Source of the DNA: Gonatopus flavifemur
Lineage: Eukaryota > Arthropoda > Insecta > Hymenoptera > Dryinidae
DNA length: 64,000 bases
Assembly (NCBI GenBank): GCA_018340375.1
Contig: JAFFJZ010000003.1
Location: forward strand, 17,174,001 to 17,238,000
Direction of reading: 5' to 3'
Position 1 is the first letter of the stretch. Each line of letters starts with the position of its first letter. Below the pieces are notes generated by a model. That model saw nothing but the letters and a program-made list of their open reading frames with translations. It had not been told where the DNA came from and did not search any database. Both the position numbers and the translations under genes were made by a program. This document shows, in pieces, positions 47,435-59,799 of this stretch.

Positions 47435-49673
47435 CTTGCGAAGCTTTATCCTTTTTCTTACGTCGTATTTTTTTACGTGGTACTCTTTCGACGTAATTGG
47501 ACGAGGAGGAGTCTTCGTATCCAGGAATTGGACATCCTTCGGCAACCCGACGAGCTTCCTCCTGTCTCTTCTGGAGCAGTTCATACACTCTTTGGAAGTA
47601 ATCTTTCGTAATTTCTTCATTAGACTTATTAGTCAAGGAACCTTCGATTTGGCAGGATTTCGAATCGTCTAAGGAATCACCCTGATCTTCAAGTTTGTCC
47701 AAATCTTCGCTTCCGTCAACTATTTTGAAGGTATTACTTTTCTTTACGTTCGAACGACCGTACAATCCTCTATAATCTTTGACCGCATTCTTCGGGATGG
47801 AATTGTAACCGAAATCCGGGGATTTCATAACTTTATTATCGAGATTGCTCGGATCTTCGTAATCATCGATCACCAAATAGTTTTCTTGCAAACTGGTTCC
47901 TGGTCTCTCGCTGGACGTGTCTTGTTCCTCGACTGGTCTTTGAATTGCATTCCGTTCCATCTCTTTTTCCGATGAAACGTTTGGATGACATCCAAAATCA
48001 CGACAATATTTACAATTCTTGCTCGGGCAGAGCTGCGATTGGAGATCCTTCCATCTTGGTTTGTTCATAAAATCTTCCTCGTCAACTTCTTTTTCCGTTT
48101 CACGACGAAGTGCTCTTTCCTGTCTCTTTCTCTCTTTGTACTCCCGCCAGGATCTCTCGATATAGTCTGGGCCCTTGCAATACCTTTGAGAATTGTCAAA
48201 ATTCTTCTCGGAATCGAGACTCGTGTTGATTTGACCGAAAAGAATGTCGCTTTTGGTTTTTCTGTAATATTTCCTTCTCTCGGAAGGGTGCAAGGAGAAA
48301 GAGTCTCCTCGAGTTCCTCCTCTTTGCGCGGATAATTCCGGATTCTGTAGAATCACGTCGCTTTTTGTTCGACGATAATCATGTTCTCTCGTTGAGGAAT
48401 GTCTAGATTGTGCAACAAGATCTTCCTTCGATCCTTCCATATTTTCTGCGAACATATCGTTCTTTGTGCGACGTTGGTTCTGGGAATTCCTCCTCGATCT
48501 CGTTCTTTCGAGACTGCAAGACGAATTTCTTCGTTGTCTCACGATTGCCCTTTGGGAAGTATCACTATTATCGTTAGTCACGAAATTCCCTTGTACCTTT
48601 TTATTATCGTCCCAAGATTGTCTGATGGTCTTTAATCTCTCTTTCTCCAACACTTCCGGATCGAATCTAATGATATTCGTCTCGCTACGTACTTTACGGG
48701 GACGATAATGTTTCTTTCCAGGTTCTTCGTACTTCAAACTTTCAGTTTTCGGATTGAATTTATGTCGTTGTTCCTGGTCCATCTTCTCCTTCAATTTTCC
48801 ACGAAGAAAAGATCGAACTCTGTCCAATTCTTTCTGCTTCGCATCTAAATCATCGGTCATCGAGATTTCATTAAATTCCGCTTTTTTCCTGATATTTTCA
48901 ATCTCTTTGCGATCTTTCAGATATTTTTGCAATTTTTTATATCTATCTCGCGCGACGTCCTCGGGACTCTTCCCAACGTTGTTCTTGGAACGAAGGTCAT
49001 CCAAGATCTGTCGTCGAAGATAATCTCCCACGGAATAGCTGTCGCTCGCATTTCTCTTAGAAATTTCATCTTTTCCCTTGACTATACCAACGGATGATTC
49101 CAGTTCCGTCGAGTGTCTATCACTCTTTTTCCTCTTCTTTTTCGCGCTCTCAACGCAAACATCGCTCCGTGATTTTCTCGGTTTGTAACCGATGTCGCAC
49201 GATCCGAATTTTGTACTATAACCGTCGATATTTCTGTTCCCACTGTTTCGGGGACCGCAAGATATCGGCGGGGTGGATGGGATGGAGGAGGAAGAAGCTG
49301 AACGAGACACCCCGACGGTTGGGGTTTTGACCTCGTTTTCCTCTCTTTTCTCCCTTGGAAATTCTTGATAAGACTTAAGACCGTCGCGAAAAGACCCTCT
49401 TGCCTTCTGAGCGGTTCTGCCAGTGGTTTCGACTAACAATCGACCGTCTTTGTCCAATAATTGAATCACCGGAAGTATATCGGCGGAGGTTGTTAATTCC
49501 CAGTCCCAATGAGACGGCTTATCGAGTCGAAGACGTATAATTGGTTCCGATGCGTCGTTCGTAACGCCACAAGTGGAAGACGATGACGAGCAAGTATCGA
49601 TCGGTGAATTTGATTTTTCGATCGTACTCGATGACAAGCACGCCGACACCATCGGATGATGAATATTCTTCAT
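47435..49673 (-). CDS. Large first coding exon of an uncharacterised Ser/Arg/Lys-rich protein
   Basis: The ATG at 49673 has a good context (AAACC ATG A) and an in-frame TAA two codons upstream with no acceptor between, so it is a true start. The exon encodes 746 residues plus one base and ends at the consensus donor CAAG|GTGAGAG (donor at 47434); read through, the frame stops four codons later. Features: a Ser-rich N-terminus; a motif with HWDWEL near residues 48-58; five related motifs with R/K before [TS]-x-[SN]-[DT] near residues 165, 326, 400, 434 and 470 (for example RRTKSDVIL and RKTKSDILF); charged helical, probably coiled-coil segments near residues 225-305 and 695-720; and a Cys cluster C-x4-C-x2-C-x4-C-H at residues 549-563 that could bind zinc. 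It looks largely disordered, perhaps a scaffold or cytoskeletal adaptor, but I recognise no family. Downstream exons lie to the left and were not found. Confidence 0.88.
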
Positions 49674-50400
49674 GGTTTACAATAATTTATTCCCAAAACG
49701 TTACCGTTACGAATAATTACATCTTCTCATAACTTTGAATTTTGAACATCTTAGTAAACATGAATTACGTAACATCTCCACAAATTCTGGCATTTTGTCA
49801 AATTTTACAAACAACACAAGCACGATAATACAGTCTCATCGACGTTTATTTTTCCACATCACCGTAGAACTTTTTTTACACTGCACTTGATATTATGGAT
49901 CCCCAAAGCAATCTTCATTATGGAAACTACTGATATCGGGAAATGGCTAACAGCGTGAACCGAACACCGACGAAGAAGCGAGCTTAAAATAAATTTCGCG
50001 GAATTTTTCCTCTCCTCGTTTGATATTTTGAATTTCTATACATTAAACAGCTACTTTCGATGTATCTTGGGTACTTATCGATGGAATCGATGATCTCGAG
50101 ACTCTACGCGAAATGCAGAAACCGAATGATCTTTGATTTACCAACGACGGAGTTTTTCGATCGAAATAACAACTTGTATACAATATTCGTGATGGTCGTT
50201 TTTGCGAACCCAACCAATGGCGTTACCGTTAACGCTACCACTATCGACTCCGCTACTACATCTGCGGCCACCGCCGTTACCGCTTCTGCTATTGCTACTG
50301 ATGCTGATGTTCATGCCACTGCTACCGCTGTAAACCAAATAATGGCGTCATACCGATCTTAAAATAAATCCCGCGGGATCTTGGGAGAGCGAAAGAATTC
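49674..50400 (-). promoter_or_regulatory. 5' region of the large exon: probable UTR/promoter
   Basis: The bases just upstream of the ATG read as 5' UTR. Between 50170 and 50340 the sequence becomes GC-richer with AGC/GGY triplet repeats. On the minus strand a piece after TTTGGTTTACAG reads SSGMNISISSNSRSGNGGG. It may be a 5' exon or a promoter-near low-complexity block. No TATA box or initiator can be assigned with confidence. Confidence 0.3.
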
Positions 50401-53116
50401 CGACACGTGGGACGTGTCACGAATATCATTTTGTCATCGCACATATATTATGATGTCTTTCGTTTCTCTTCTCCTCTTCCAACTACTTTCTCGTTGCGTG
50501 TAAGAAACTCGCTAAAGCGTGAAAGAATAAGAAACATACAATTAAGAAATCCAGTAGCTCGAATTTTCCTTTTCTGCCTTCAAAAGATAATAATCTCATC
50601 AGGAAAAGGAAAAAAAAACACTTGTTTTTATTCTGAACTTTAACAAAATATATAACATTCCACTTAACTCATCGTTTGAGAAGAATTTTTCATTCGAATG
50701 CATCATCGTCCTTTGATCGAACATCAAACAGTTCCATATTTCCACTCGTATTATCGATTATTTATTCTCAAGTTAATAGCTCGTCGAATATAAAGGAATG
50801 ATATAAAAATATTGAGAAAACGATTATTCAAATGAATAGAAGAATACGAGACTGTATATAATTCATTCGTATGAATACCTTCCAACTAATGGTCTCTTTC
50901 AGAACATTCAGCGGGAATGCACAATACGATACAGGACGATTCAAAATTTTTATACGATATGAGTATATTCTTGACCCAATTTCACGTAGCTTGGGTATTA
51001 AGTTATAACCCGAATAATGCGTGCAATGTGAACAGCACATCGCACCCTGACATGAAACTCTAGAATATTCATATTAAAGGGGTTTGTTACAGCGACGAAC
51101 ATTCAATAAAGCTTCCTCGTAAGTTCCATTGAAATGGATCTTCTATGAACCATAGGGATCAATTTGGAATGTCTAACGCGGTACTAAACAATCTTATTGG
51201 TAATTTCTTGGTTCACTATATAACTATAGGTCCGCTATAGTTAAACCCCGAGAGCATTTTGCGTTGAATCCTTGTTATCGAAATAAACGAACCCAACTGT
51301 ACAATCAATGTGTGATATTGAGTTTTCTTTACAATACATTTTATGACATCAAATTTCGTGGACAAAACTTATTCTCATTAGAAATAAGAGAAGATATAGA
51401 ATTGTGGACAATTTCAGCTGCAAAATATGGAGTGAAAAAATATTGTTGTCAAGATTCCTTTCTCGACAAAATTTGATTGAAATTTCAGAAGGTCTGCAAC
51501 GTAATGGATTCTGATATTAATATTTATTTACATTCATTTATCACATCGATTACGAAATCGTAAATTTAGTCAAAGATATGATGACTTTTTCGAATAAGAG
51601 TGAAATGGGTGAGTAATTTTTGTTTCTGATTGGAAGTATACAAGGTTCTTTTTTACTGCAGGGTATGAGACTGTGATGCTGAAAGAACGCAAACATCATA
51701 AATAAGCTCTCACCTACACAACAAAAGTTGAATTTATCTTTCAACCTTACAAAGAGCTTTTTTGAATTATTATTCTCATATAAAGTTCGACAAAGTTGAC
51801 AATAACCCGTTGAATAATAGTTTGATTCAATAATATTATATCAGATCCCGGTTGTTTTTGAAATCAATTTATGGCTGCAATTTTCAACGACGCTACCGAA
51901 AATGAGATTATTGAAGGTGAAAAATTATGTGCATTCGATTGGGAATTATTCGAAATCAATATTTTGGTATAGCAAACTAATAATGGTTTGTGATTCCACG
52001 TTGGTTTAATAACCGTTTATCATAATTTCATGAGGCATTTGTATATTTTTGCTTTTTCCAGTGGTTTCTGAGAATATGCGTGTAGAAAATTATGTTCATA
52101 CATTTTTGATGTAATATTGAATCGTTTTTTCGATTGGGACGTTATGAATATAATTGGATAAAGAGGACGAGCATTGGGAATGGACACGATTTTTCCGAGA
52201 CAATTGGATAAACATGGAAGAGCCTCGCGTACCGTGGAGTTGTAGATAAAATTAATACGATCTCTATTCATTCTGGTAATTTACACTCACATGAACACAA
52301 TTTGAACTCTCTACTCATTCGTATCCAACTATTCAAGCAAAGATATTGTAATTGATAATTGGTTTTGAATCTCCTGAATGGGTTGAATTTAGAGAATTCA
52401 AGTGAAACTGTTGAGGAATCTTTTATCCGATGGATTGATTCCTTTGACTGAGAAATGACAAACTTTATACACATAAATTTCATTATTCTTTCTCAATTCG
52501 TTCATTTATCACCAAAATGAAAGATATCATCAGGGATTCGTGTTCTCGGAACTTCACGTTAATTCGATCTAAATTACACATGAAATTCATTAAATGTCAT
52601 TAACCGATGAAGTATCAGAATAACTTGAATTACATCATTCTAAACATTAATTCTTCGAAAAGAGATAAAATGTGGAGTATGAGTCACAGGAGAAGATGGT
52701 TTGCCAAATTTTGTCTCGGCTGATTATCGAACTACTCCATTCCCAATGGAGATTTATGAAGATTTTCTACTCTCAAGGATATGAATAGATACGAATTAGT
52801 TACGATTCGTTACCCGAGTCAAATGAAAAGATTATCCGAGATATTGTAAAATCGTAAATAAATTTCGCGAGTTTGAGTTTCGATAAGGAATCTAAGATCT
52901 CAATTGCTTCAATTCACTTCTTGAAAAGACATGATGAATTTTTGTGAAACATTTTTAATCGAAGAGCCAGAAATTCTCATCTAGCGACCCCAAAATAAGG
53001 TGATTTTCTCGAATTTGTTTTTCATGGAAGGAAGCGAATAAAGAACTCGGGGGTTGCAGACTTGTCAATTGAGTTTTGGAGTGAATAAAAAAGGTTTTTC
53101 CAGTAAAAAAATAATA
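50401..53116. other. Intergenic stretch
   Basis: No supported gene. A 26-base plus-strand piece (51093-51118) between TTTGTTACAG and TC|GTAAGT has microexon-like borders only. Confidence 0.4.
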
Positions 53117-53206
53117 GCACTTACAAGAATTATCAGAAATTAAAAATCCAAAAATTTTCATGAAATATATTATATTTGTTGGAGGCTGTACCAATAAAAC
53201 TAATGA
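53117..53206 (+). repeat. Dispersed repeat family R2, copy 2
   Basis: Matches 26576-26668 in order: AGCACTT, then a TTAAAAATC box, TGAAATATATTATATTTGTTGGA and CTGTACCAATAAAACTAAT. Same orientation as copy 1. Confidence 0.5.
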
Positions 53207-53556
53207 AAAGTCCAAAATTGAAAAAATGACAGACATGCAAACTTTAGGTAGCGTTTTTTCACCTTTTTTCGCTCCTTAAAGTGCTATAAATAGAACAAAA
53301 AAGGCAAATTTCAATTCAATTTAGGTTCAGTATAAAAAACAGAGTGATCACTTTATTTCGGAATTCGCTTGATAAGAACCTCCCCTTAACAATATCCAAA
53401 AAGGACATGTCCATACTCTTCTGATACGCTGGTTGGTCAAGATATTCCATTCTAACTTCATTTATATTTTGCTCGTCGTCTCAATGGAAGTAATTCCTTG
53501 ATATGTCGATGGAATGTGACGATTTTCAGTTATATTTCACTTCCTGCATTTTCTTC

Positions 53557-53640
53557 ATATGGAAAAATGTTCAAAATTCTATATAATTTATATATAGTTT
53601 CATATGATTATATATAAATTGTATATAATTTTCCATATAG
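53557..53640. repeat. AT-rich MITE-like repeat, copy 3
   Basis: CATATGGAAAA at the left pairs with TTTTCCATATAG at the right, bounding about 84 bases filled with TATATAATTTATATATAG-like palindromes. The start matches the copies at 161 and 12585. Confidence 0.5.
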
Positions 53641-56439
53641 ATGCAAAAACACCCTGTTAGAAAAGAACGACTGAAAAGAATTCATTAGAATCCAAGTTGA
53701 ATCGATTCTAATTCATCTTGGATTATGTGCATTCATATTAACCCTTCAGGGTTGCAATTAATCGAAAACAATATTAAACATAGAACCCAATCTTCCAACT
53801 TCATCCGCATGTAATTGAAACTGGTTGATCGTAGTTCAAGCGACTCGCCTATCGTAATTTTGAACTTTCTCCACATTGTTTGCTGAGCATCGAATAATAT
53901 TGTTATCATTCGACTCAATGTTTGTTTAAATTCATCATTGCCCGTATGGGATCAGATTTCAATTTCCACGTGGGTGCGTAATTCATGACCATCGCATTTG
54001 ATCGCATTTGATCAAACTCATCAATCAAATTGAAGCTTCCAGAAACACGTCGGTTTATGATAAGCTAATCTCGTTGAATCCGTGTCTGGGCGATGCGAGA
54101 GTTGCATCGAATTCCTCTGAGTTTTAAGCTGCTGTCAATTTGTCGGTCCACGGTAAAATCTCTTTGAGGAATACATCTTATATAAAATCCATCCGAGTAC
54201 TCATCGTGCTATGGATTCGTCGATATAAGATAAAATCTCTTAAAAAATCTTCATTGTTACAAAACGTAGATTCATTCGGAATCGTGTGAAATCAAAGATA
54301 AGTTCATAAAGCATAAGAAAGAATAATTTATTCTATTCAGCGGAATTACAATCATATAAAGTACGAGAGGATAATGATATAAGGAAACATCGTTGAGATA
54401 AAATCAAACGGAAACGATTTGATTAAAATTAATATTCCTATATTATATGTATATTTATATAAATATTTATATCGGAATGCTGCATTTGAGCGGGCATAAT
54501 CTATTTCATTTAGAAATATCATTCCTAGCGTTTTATTATAAAACAATTGAACTTTTGCGATCTAAAAACTTACTATCGAGTAAAAAAGAAGAAAACTTTG
54601 TTGTAAAACTATCGGAAACAGGGGGTGAACGAAACTTCATAATATTTATTTTTTAACGCGATGTTTGTCCAGTCATGTTCCTATCTTTCAATATTATTTA
54701 TAGACTTTTTCAATTCTATGAATGCAATGTTTTACTGCTATATTATGGATTATTGCTCCTTCTGCTGCAGTAAATCAACTGCATTTTCTTTTCAGCAAAG
54801 CAAATAGGGTTACATCTCACTAAACAAAACCAGAATGAATGGCTAATGTATGAATATAATAACATAGGATATCTTCTATCACCTAGAAATATGTAACAAT
54901 AAAAATTGTATGTAATTTTATCGAATTTTCATAATTATCATACTTAAGGCTTTTGTTACCTTCGGTGATACATGCTCCGTAATCATCTCAATTCAATGTA
55001 TATAGGCCTTGTCGTATATAGACATTTCATCCTAGTCGCGATGAAAACGTTTGATATCAAAGATTCTTCTCTTTACATTGCACTTATCTATACGTACTCT
55101 TCAATAATAGCGAAGAGTGAAAAAAGAGTGGTGTTATTCATACTCAACTAGACACTCGATATAGGATATAAGATTCAGAGCGTTCAAATTGTATGAAGAA
55201 AAATGAATAGAAAATATCTAAATCATTACGGAACAGAAAAAAATTGTAGTCAAAAGATTACGAAGGTATCACGATTATGACATTGTTAAACATGTCATGC
55301 GATGTCCTGTACATTCAAATATCATGAGACCATCTCTTGATTACAATCTTTTTGGTAACAGTTTATGATTCATTTTTCTTCGCGCATCGTATTTGAACAA
55401 AATCACTCGATTGCTGTTTCTATGTGTGCATGTATGTTCGTATGTACATAATATAGTCCCAATCATTCTATTCAACGATTAATAACTTATAGAATATTCG
55501 TATCTCAAAGAAGAATCGACTAATTTGTAATTTTGTGAAAAACGAAAACGAATCCTCGAATCATCATTTAATATACTTCAACTCTACCAACTTGAATAGC
55601 GGTAAATTCGTATCGATAAAGTGTGAATTCCAGAGTTTATCTTATCAATTCGCGAAACAGCTGAACGATAAAAATAATGAAACTTACAATGAATCAACAA
55701 CTATTATGAATCAATGATCGCGATACTGTTTCTCTCACGAGAATAAGCTGATTGCACATTCTTGCAAATACATAATCACAATGTAATCGCTAAACATCGC
55801 TGACATTTTTACACAAATTGAGTATATAAGCGTGGGTACGTGTGTCATGTATTTATATGCCTCCATTTTTCATCATTTCAATTTGATTCGATATCAAATA
55901 CACGTATTCTCTATTACGTATTCTCATTTCGGACTCGAATATTCGAACGTCAATAAGCGTGTCCAATGGTTAAGTACAGTATATAAACCTCGATACACAA
56001 ATATACAATTCGCAGAGGTGATTTCGACAATAACAGAGCTAGAGGTCGTGTTTTTGTCATTGAAAAACATTCATCTAAAATATTTGCACATGTAATAACA
56101 TATATGACAACTAAGGTTATCCATCCCCTCGATGTAAGAACAGATTCATCAATCAGTCCATTCAATTGATTCCAATTAATTTTCAAAACAAAGCGTGATG
56201 AAGAAAATGTATAAATATGAAGAGTACGACCGAGTACGGAGATTGGAAATCTGTTCTTCCGGGAGAATCATATAGAATGCTAAAGAATTTCTTCTTATCG
56301 ATGTAATTTTACATCACGAATTAACAACGATTTCTTTCACGTTCAGGGTCATGGGTTTTCTAAAAACTACGTATAACATACTATATGGTACAATAAAATA
56401 CGAGGTGCACATCTGGATTTGTAACAAAGGGATTAATAC
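53641..56439. other. Probable intron/intergenic stretch left of the 46-base exon
   Basis: At least the right part should be intron of the minus-strand gene whose exon ends at 56440. No further exon is called: a candidate near 54964-54992 has a donor (GAAG|GTAACA) and a fitting phase but a poor acceptor. Confidence 0.4.
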
Positions 56440-56485
56440 CTGATATTCGAGTACCGTCGTCTTCGGTTTTTTCCTCAACGCAGTT
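56440..56485 (-). CDS. Third coding exon (46 bases) of the large acidic protein gene
   Basis: It lies between a strong acceptor (TTCTTCTTTGTTTCAG, ending at 56486) and a donor (ATCAG|GTATTA). It reads NCVEEKTEDDGTRIS plus one base. It is entered in phase 0, the phase in which the 3.3-kb exon leaves, and it continues the acidic composition of that exon. The intron before it (56486-59799) is 3.3 kb and holds a MITE and a dead mariner. The next exon, in phase 1, is further left and was not found. Confidence 0.6.
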
Positions 56486-57066
56486 CTGAAACAAAGAAGA
56501 AGAGGTATTGATTAGACGATTTCGTTCGTGCTTTCCTTTTCTCTATGCGAAGTGCACATTGAACTATGTAACGGATTGAATACATTCAAACAAATTATTC
56601 CCTAGAGTTCATTTGTATGAAGGTTTGATCGAATTACACGTAGTTGAATCAACATGAATTGATTCTAACGGAATGATTCGTTTGTACGTATTCAATCTCA
56701 TTTTGCGGTTGAGTGAATTGTTTGATTTCTCAATGTATAATCAAGGTAATTCGGTTTAGTTATGGTAATATGTAAGGTCATTCGTTTGGGGCGTGAGATC
56801 AATCGTAACAATTGTTATTGTAAATGATAGGATAATAGACTGGATGAAATTTGTCTTTAAATTTATTGGTGAGGATTAGGTATTGAATTCTCGTTTGTTT
56901 GAATTGATTTAAAATTGAACACGAACTGATTTAGATAGGGAGAAATGTATGGGATTGATTATTATTCATTCTGGCTTTCATTTCAACTGTAGGATAGGGG
57001 TTTAGTGATCAACAGTCAGTTTGTAAGGATCCCAAGGGTCATGTTTCTTCGTCAATTGGTTATTAT
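56486..57066 (-). other. Intron sequence
   Basis: Part of intron 2 of the minus-strand gene; no repeat or exon seen. Confidence 0.45.
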
Positions 57067-57253
57067 CCCAGATAGAAAATGCTTGCAATGATGCATAAAA
57101 TGTAAACATTATGTCTTCATTATGGTACCATCACCTTGTTTTGCTACCAATGGCAATGCTTTATGCGGAAACACCTTGGTACCATGATGCAAACGTTTCT
57201 TGGCGTGCATGTTACCATTATAGTAGCATTATTGAGAAATTTTTCTATCTGAG
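57067..57253. mobile_element. MITE-like element with CAGATAGAAAA ends
   Basis: CCCAGATAGAAAATGCTTGC at the left faces CTCAGATAGAAAAATTTCTC (reverse complement of the right end). It is a 187-base non-coding unit with internal ATGGTACCATMA and GGTAACATGC palindromic words. Confidence 0.55.
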
Positions 57254-57264
57254 ATATGATTTAT

Positions 57265-58592
57265 TAGGTGTTGGGATTAATTCGTAGCGTTATACAAGAG
57301 CTGACGTAGGTAGTACAGTATTCCGTTGTTACCTACAATAATCTATTCACCGTGAAGCAACTATTATTGGACGTCATTTGTTTCACATAACCCTTTTTTG
57401 AATCGTAAATAACAACAATTCCGAACTTATTGAATATGCCAAAATTTATACCGAATAGAGTGTTTTTTCGGGGAGTCTTGCCCCATTACTTCGATATGGA
57501 CAAAAATGCTGCTGAAGCCCATCGTATTTTAGTGGAAGTGTATGGTGAACATGGTCTAGCTGAGCAAACGTGTTGAAAATGGTTTGCATGTTTCAAAGCT
57601 GGTGATTTCGATTTGAATGATAAGGAGCGACCTGGCCAGCCAAAAAAATTTGAAGATACCGATTTGGAGACGTTACTCGATGAAGATTTATGTCAAACCC
57701 TTCAAGAATTGTTGATATCATTGGGAGTTGACTTATCAACGGTAGGAAAACGTCTGGGAAGTTGGGGCATGATCCAGAAGGAAGAACGAGAAAGAAGAGG
57801 CGATTTTTGACGTGTGAAATGCTCATTCAACGGCAGAAAAGAAAAGGTTCCTTGAGCGATGAGAAATGGATCCATTACGACAATTCGAAGCGCAGAAAGT
57901 GGCAGAGCCAAATATCCATGGGTCTAAGCTCCTGCTCTGTATGTGATGGGATCAGATGGGTGTGATTTATTATGAACTGTTGAAACCGAAAGAAACCATA
58001 ACTGGGGATCGTTACTGACTACAATTGAGGCGCTTAAGCCGTGCATTGAAAGAAAAACGACCGGAATACTTCAAAAGACACGACAAAGTCATTTTGCTGC
58101 GCGACAATGCTCGTCCGTACGTCACAAAACCGGTGAAAAAATACCTCGAAACACTTAAATAGGAAGTTCTACCCCACCCGCCGTATTCTCCAGATATTGC
58201 GCCATCTGATTACCATTTGTTCCGTTCGATGGCAAAATTCACTTCTTACGAAGATTGCCAAAAATGGGTCGATTCGTAGATTGCATCCAAAGATGATGCC
58301 TTCCCCAATTCTGTGTATAAATTCCAGCATTTTTATACAATGTGCATGTATCGTGATTCAAAATCTAGACGCGATAGAAAAATGTTGCGCAGAGATTCTG
58401 ATTTTGCATGATCAAAACATGAAAAGTCACCCAGTGATATGGATGTTACAGAAAAGTTTTTGTAATTTATTGACTAATGAAACATGGCAGTTATCGATCT
58501 CATCGCAACATAAATAGTTGATCCCACTTCTTTCGATTTTGAATAACACTCAATAAAATTTTTGTATTGTGGATGGGAACCCAAGTGAAAAG
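57265..58592 (+). pseudogene. Degenerate mariner transposon
   Basis: From the ATG at 57436 the frame reads PNRVFFRGVLPHYFDMDKNA then AEAHRILVEVYGEHGLAEQT, a mariner transposase N-terminus, interrupted by TGA, and resumes with GDFDLNDKERPGQPKKFED. Later pieces in shifted frames keep DEKWIHYDN, LLRDNARPYVTKPVK and PPYSPDIAPSDYHLFRSM, so the aspartates of the D,D34D triad are still visible. Stops and frameshifts lie at several points, and after WVDS the C-terminal end is replaced or scrambled until about 58470. A likely left terminus, TTAGGTGTTGGGATTAATTC, follows a TA at 57263; the right end (near 58592) is unclear. Mariner transposases cut and paste DNA at TA sites; this copy is inactive and sits inside an intron. 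Confidence 0.8.
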
Positions 58593-59799
58593 ATGTTCAA
58601 ATTTATATCAATGTATAATATACAATTTGAAAATATTGTTATATGGAAGTTCCCTAGTAGAAATCATTCCAAGTGTATTTTTGGCGCAAGGGTTATTGAA
58701 TAAACCGATTGGTTTTTTTTTCTTCATAAAAATAGTGTTGGGGTTTGATAGATTGATATGAAATATCGATAAGTCGATATAATTCATGTGAAATATTCAT
58801 GAAATGGGAATATTCCCTTCTCACATTCCCTATATTTTTCTTGGGACATAAATTTTTGCACATGAAGGAGAAAATTCACCATGAAAATGGAATCTGATTC
58901 CACTGTGTGTCATTTATTGTACCAAAATAGCGAATTTATTGATTGTGGCAGTGAATTCTCAACTGTGGCAACCCAGAAAATTTATTTATCAATATTCACC
59001 ATCCCCCGGGTGGTTTGGTTTCGGACCTCGCCTGACTAGAGATAATTTGTTGCAGTCCCCAGTCCTTTTCAAACCCTGACCATGTCCTAACGAGACCTAA
59101 AGAAGCCTCATCGGACCTTCAGAAGGTTCTAGGGAATTAGTTGGGCCTAGGTTTGGTAGATGGCTCAATGATGAATATACCAACATCCATCGTTTTCCGA
59201 AAGAGTCCGGTATGAGACCCAAGGGAATCTGTTGAAGGCCCAAGGTTGGATCCGGGTGGATCAAATGTGCGACCCGATGACATATACAGAACTCACATGA
59301 GTTCCACTTGGGAATTTTCAATAGAACTGATAAAGATTCAATGCTGCAACCAAATAAGAAGATCCGCGCCTCGTTGCGAAGGAATGTTGAATTTAAATTA
59401 TAAATCATAATAGTAAAATTACGAGTTGAAATTTCATTAAATTCAACATCTTTGTGACACAAATTGTGCCAAGTGGGATCGTATTTTCATAAAAATTATC
59501 TTATGAAACTTTGTTGTCCCTTTCATCGGATCTCGAAATTGGGTAACTGAGCGGAGAATGGCATGGCAAAACAATTGAAGTAGAAACCACATGCATTTGA
59601 ATAAATTAACATATATAACCCAACTCGTACGAATTCATTCTAGCGTATCCAACTCGTTACATGTAAACTAATTTGAAATTCTATGATATTAAGTTTGATT
59701 AAAAATGAATATACCAGTTGAGATAAGAGACAGCGTATGAAGAATAACACCAATTCTCAGGATAATCAGAGAAAGGATATGAAAAAAAATGTAACCAAC
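58593..59799 (-). other. Intron sequence with a GC-richer patch
   Basis: Rest of intron 2. Bases 59000-59290 are GC-richer, with repeated GACCT/GGTCC/AGGCCC words, unlike the AT-rich flanks, and probably derive from a decayed repeat. No exon seen. Confidence 0.4.

Noticed and set aside
51093..51118. 26-base plus-strand microexon candidate
   Set aside because: Only the borders support it; two phases are open and no neighbours were found.
54964..54992. Candidate next exon of the large acidic protein gene (minus strand, DDYGACITE)
   Set aside because: The donor and phase fit, but the acceptor region lacks a pyrimidine tract and the piece is only about 28 bases.
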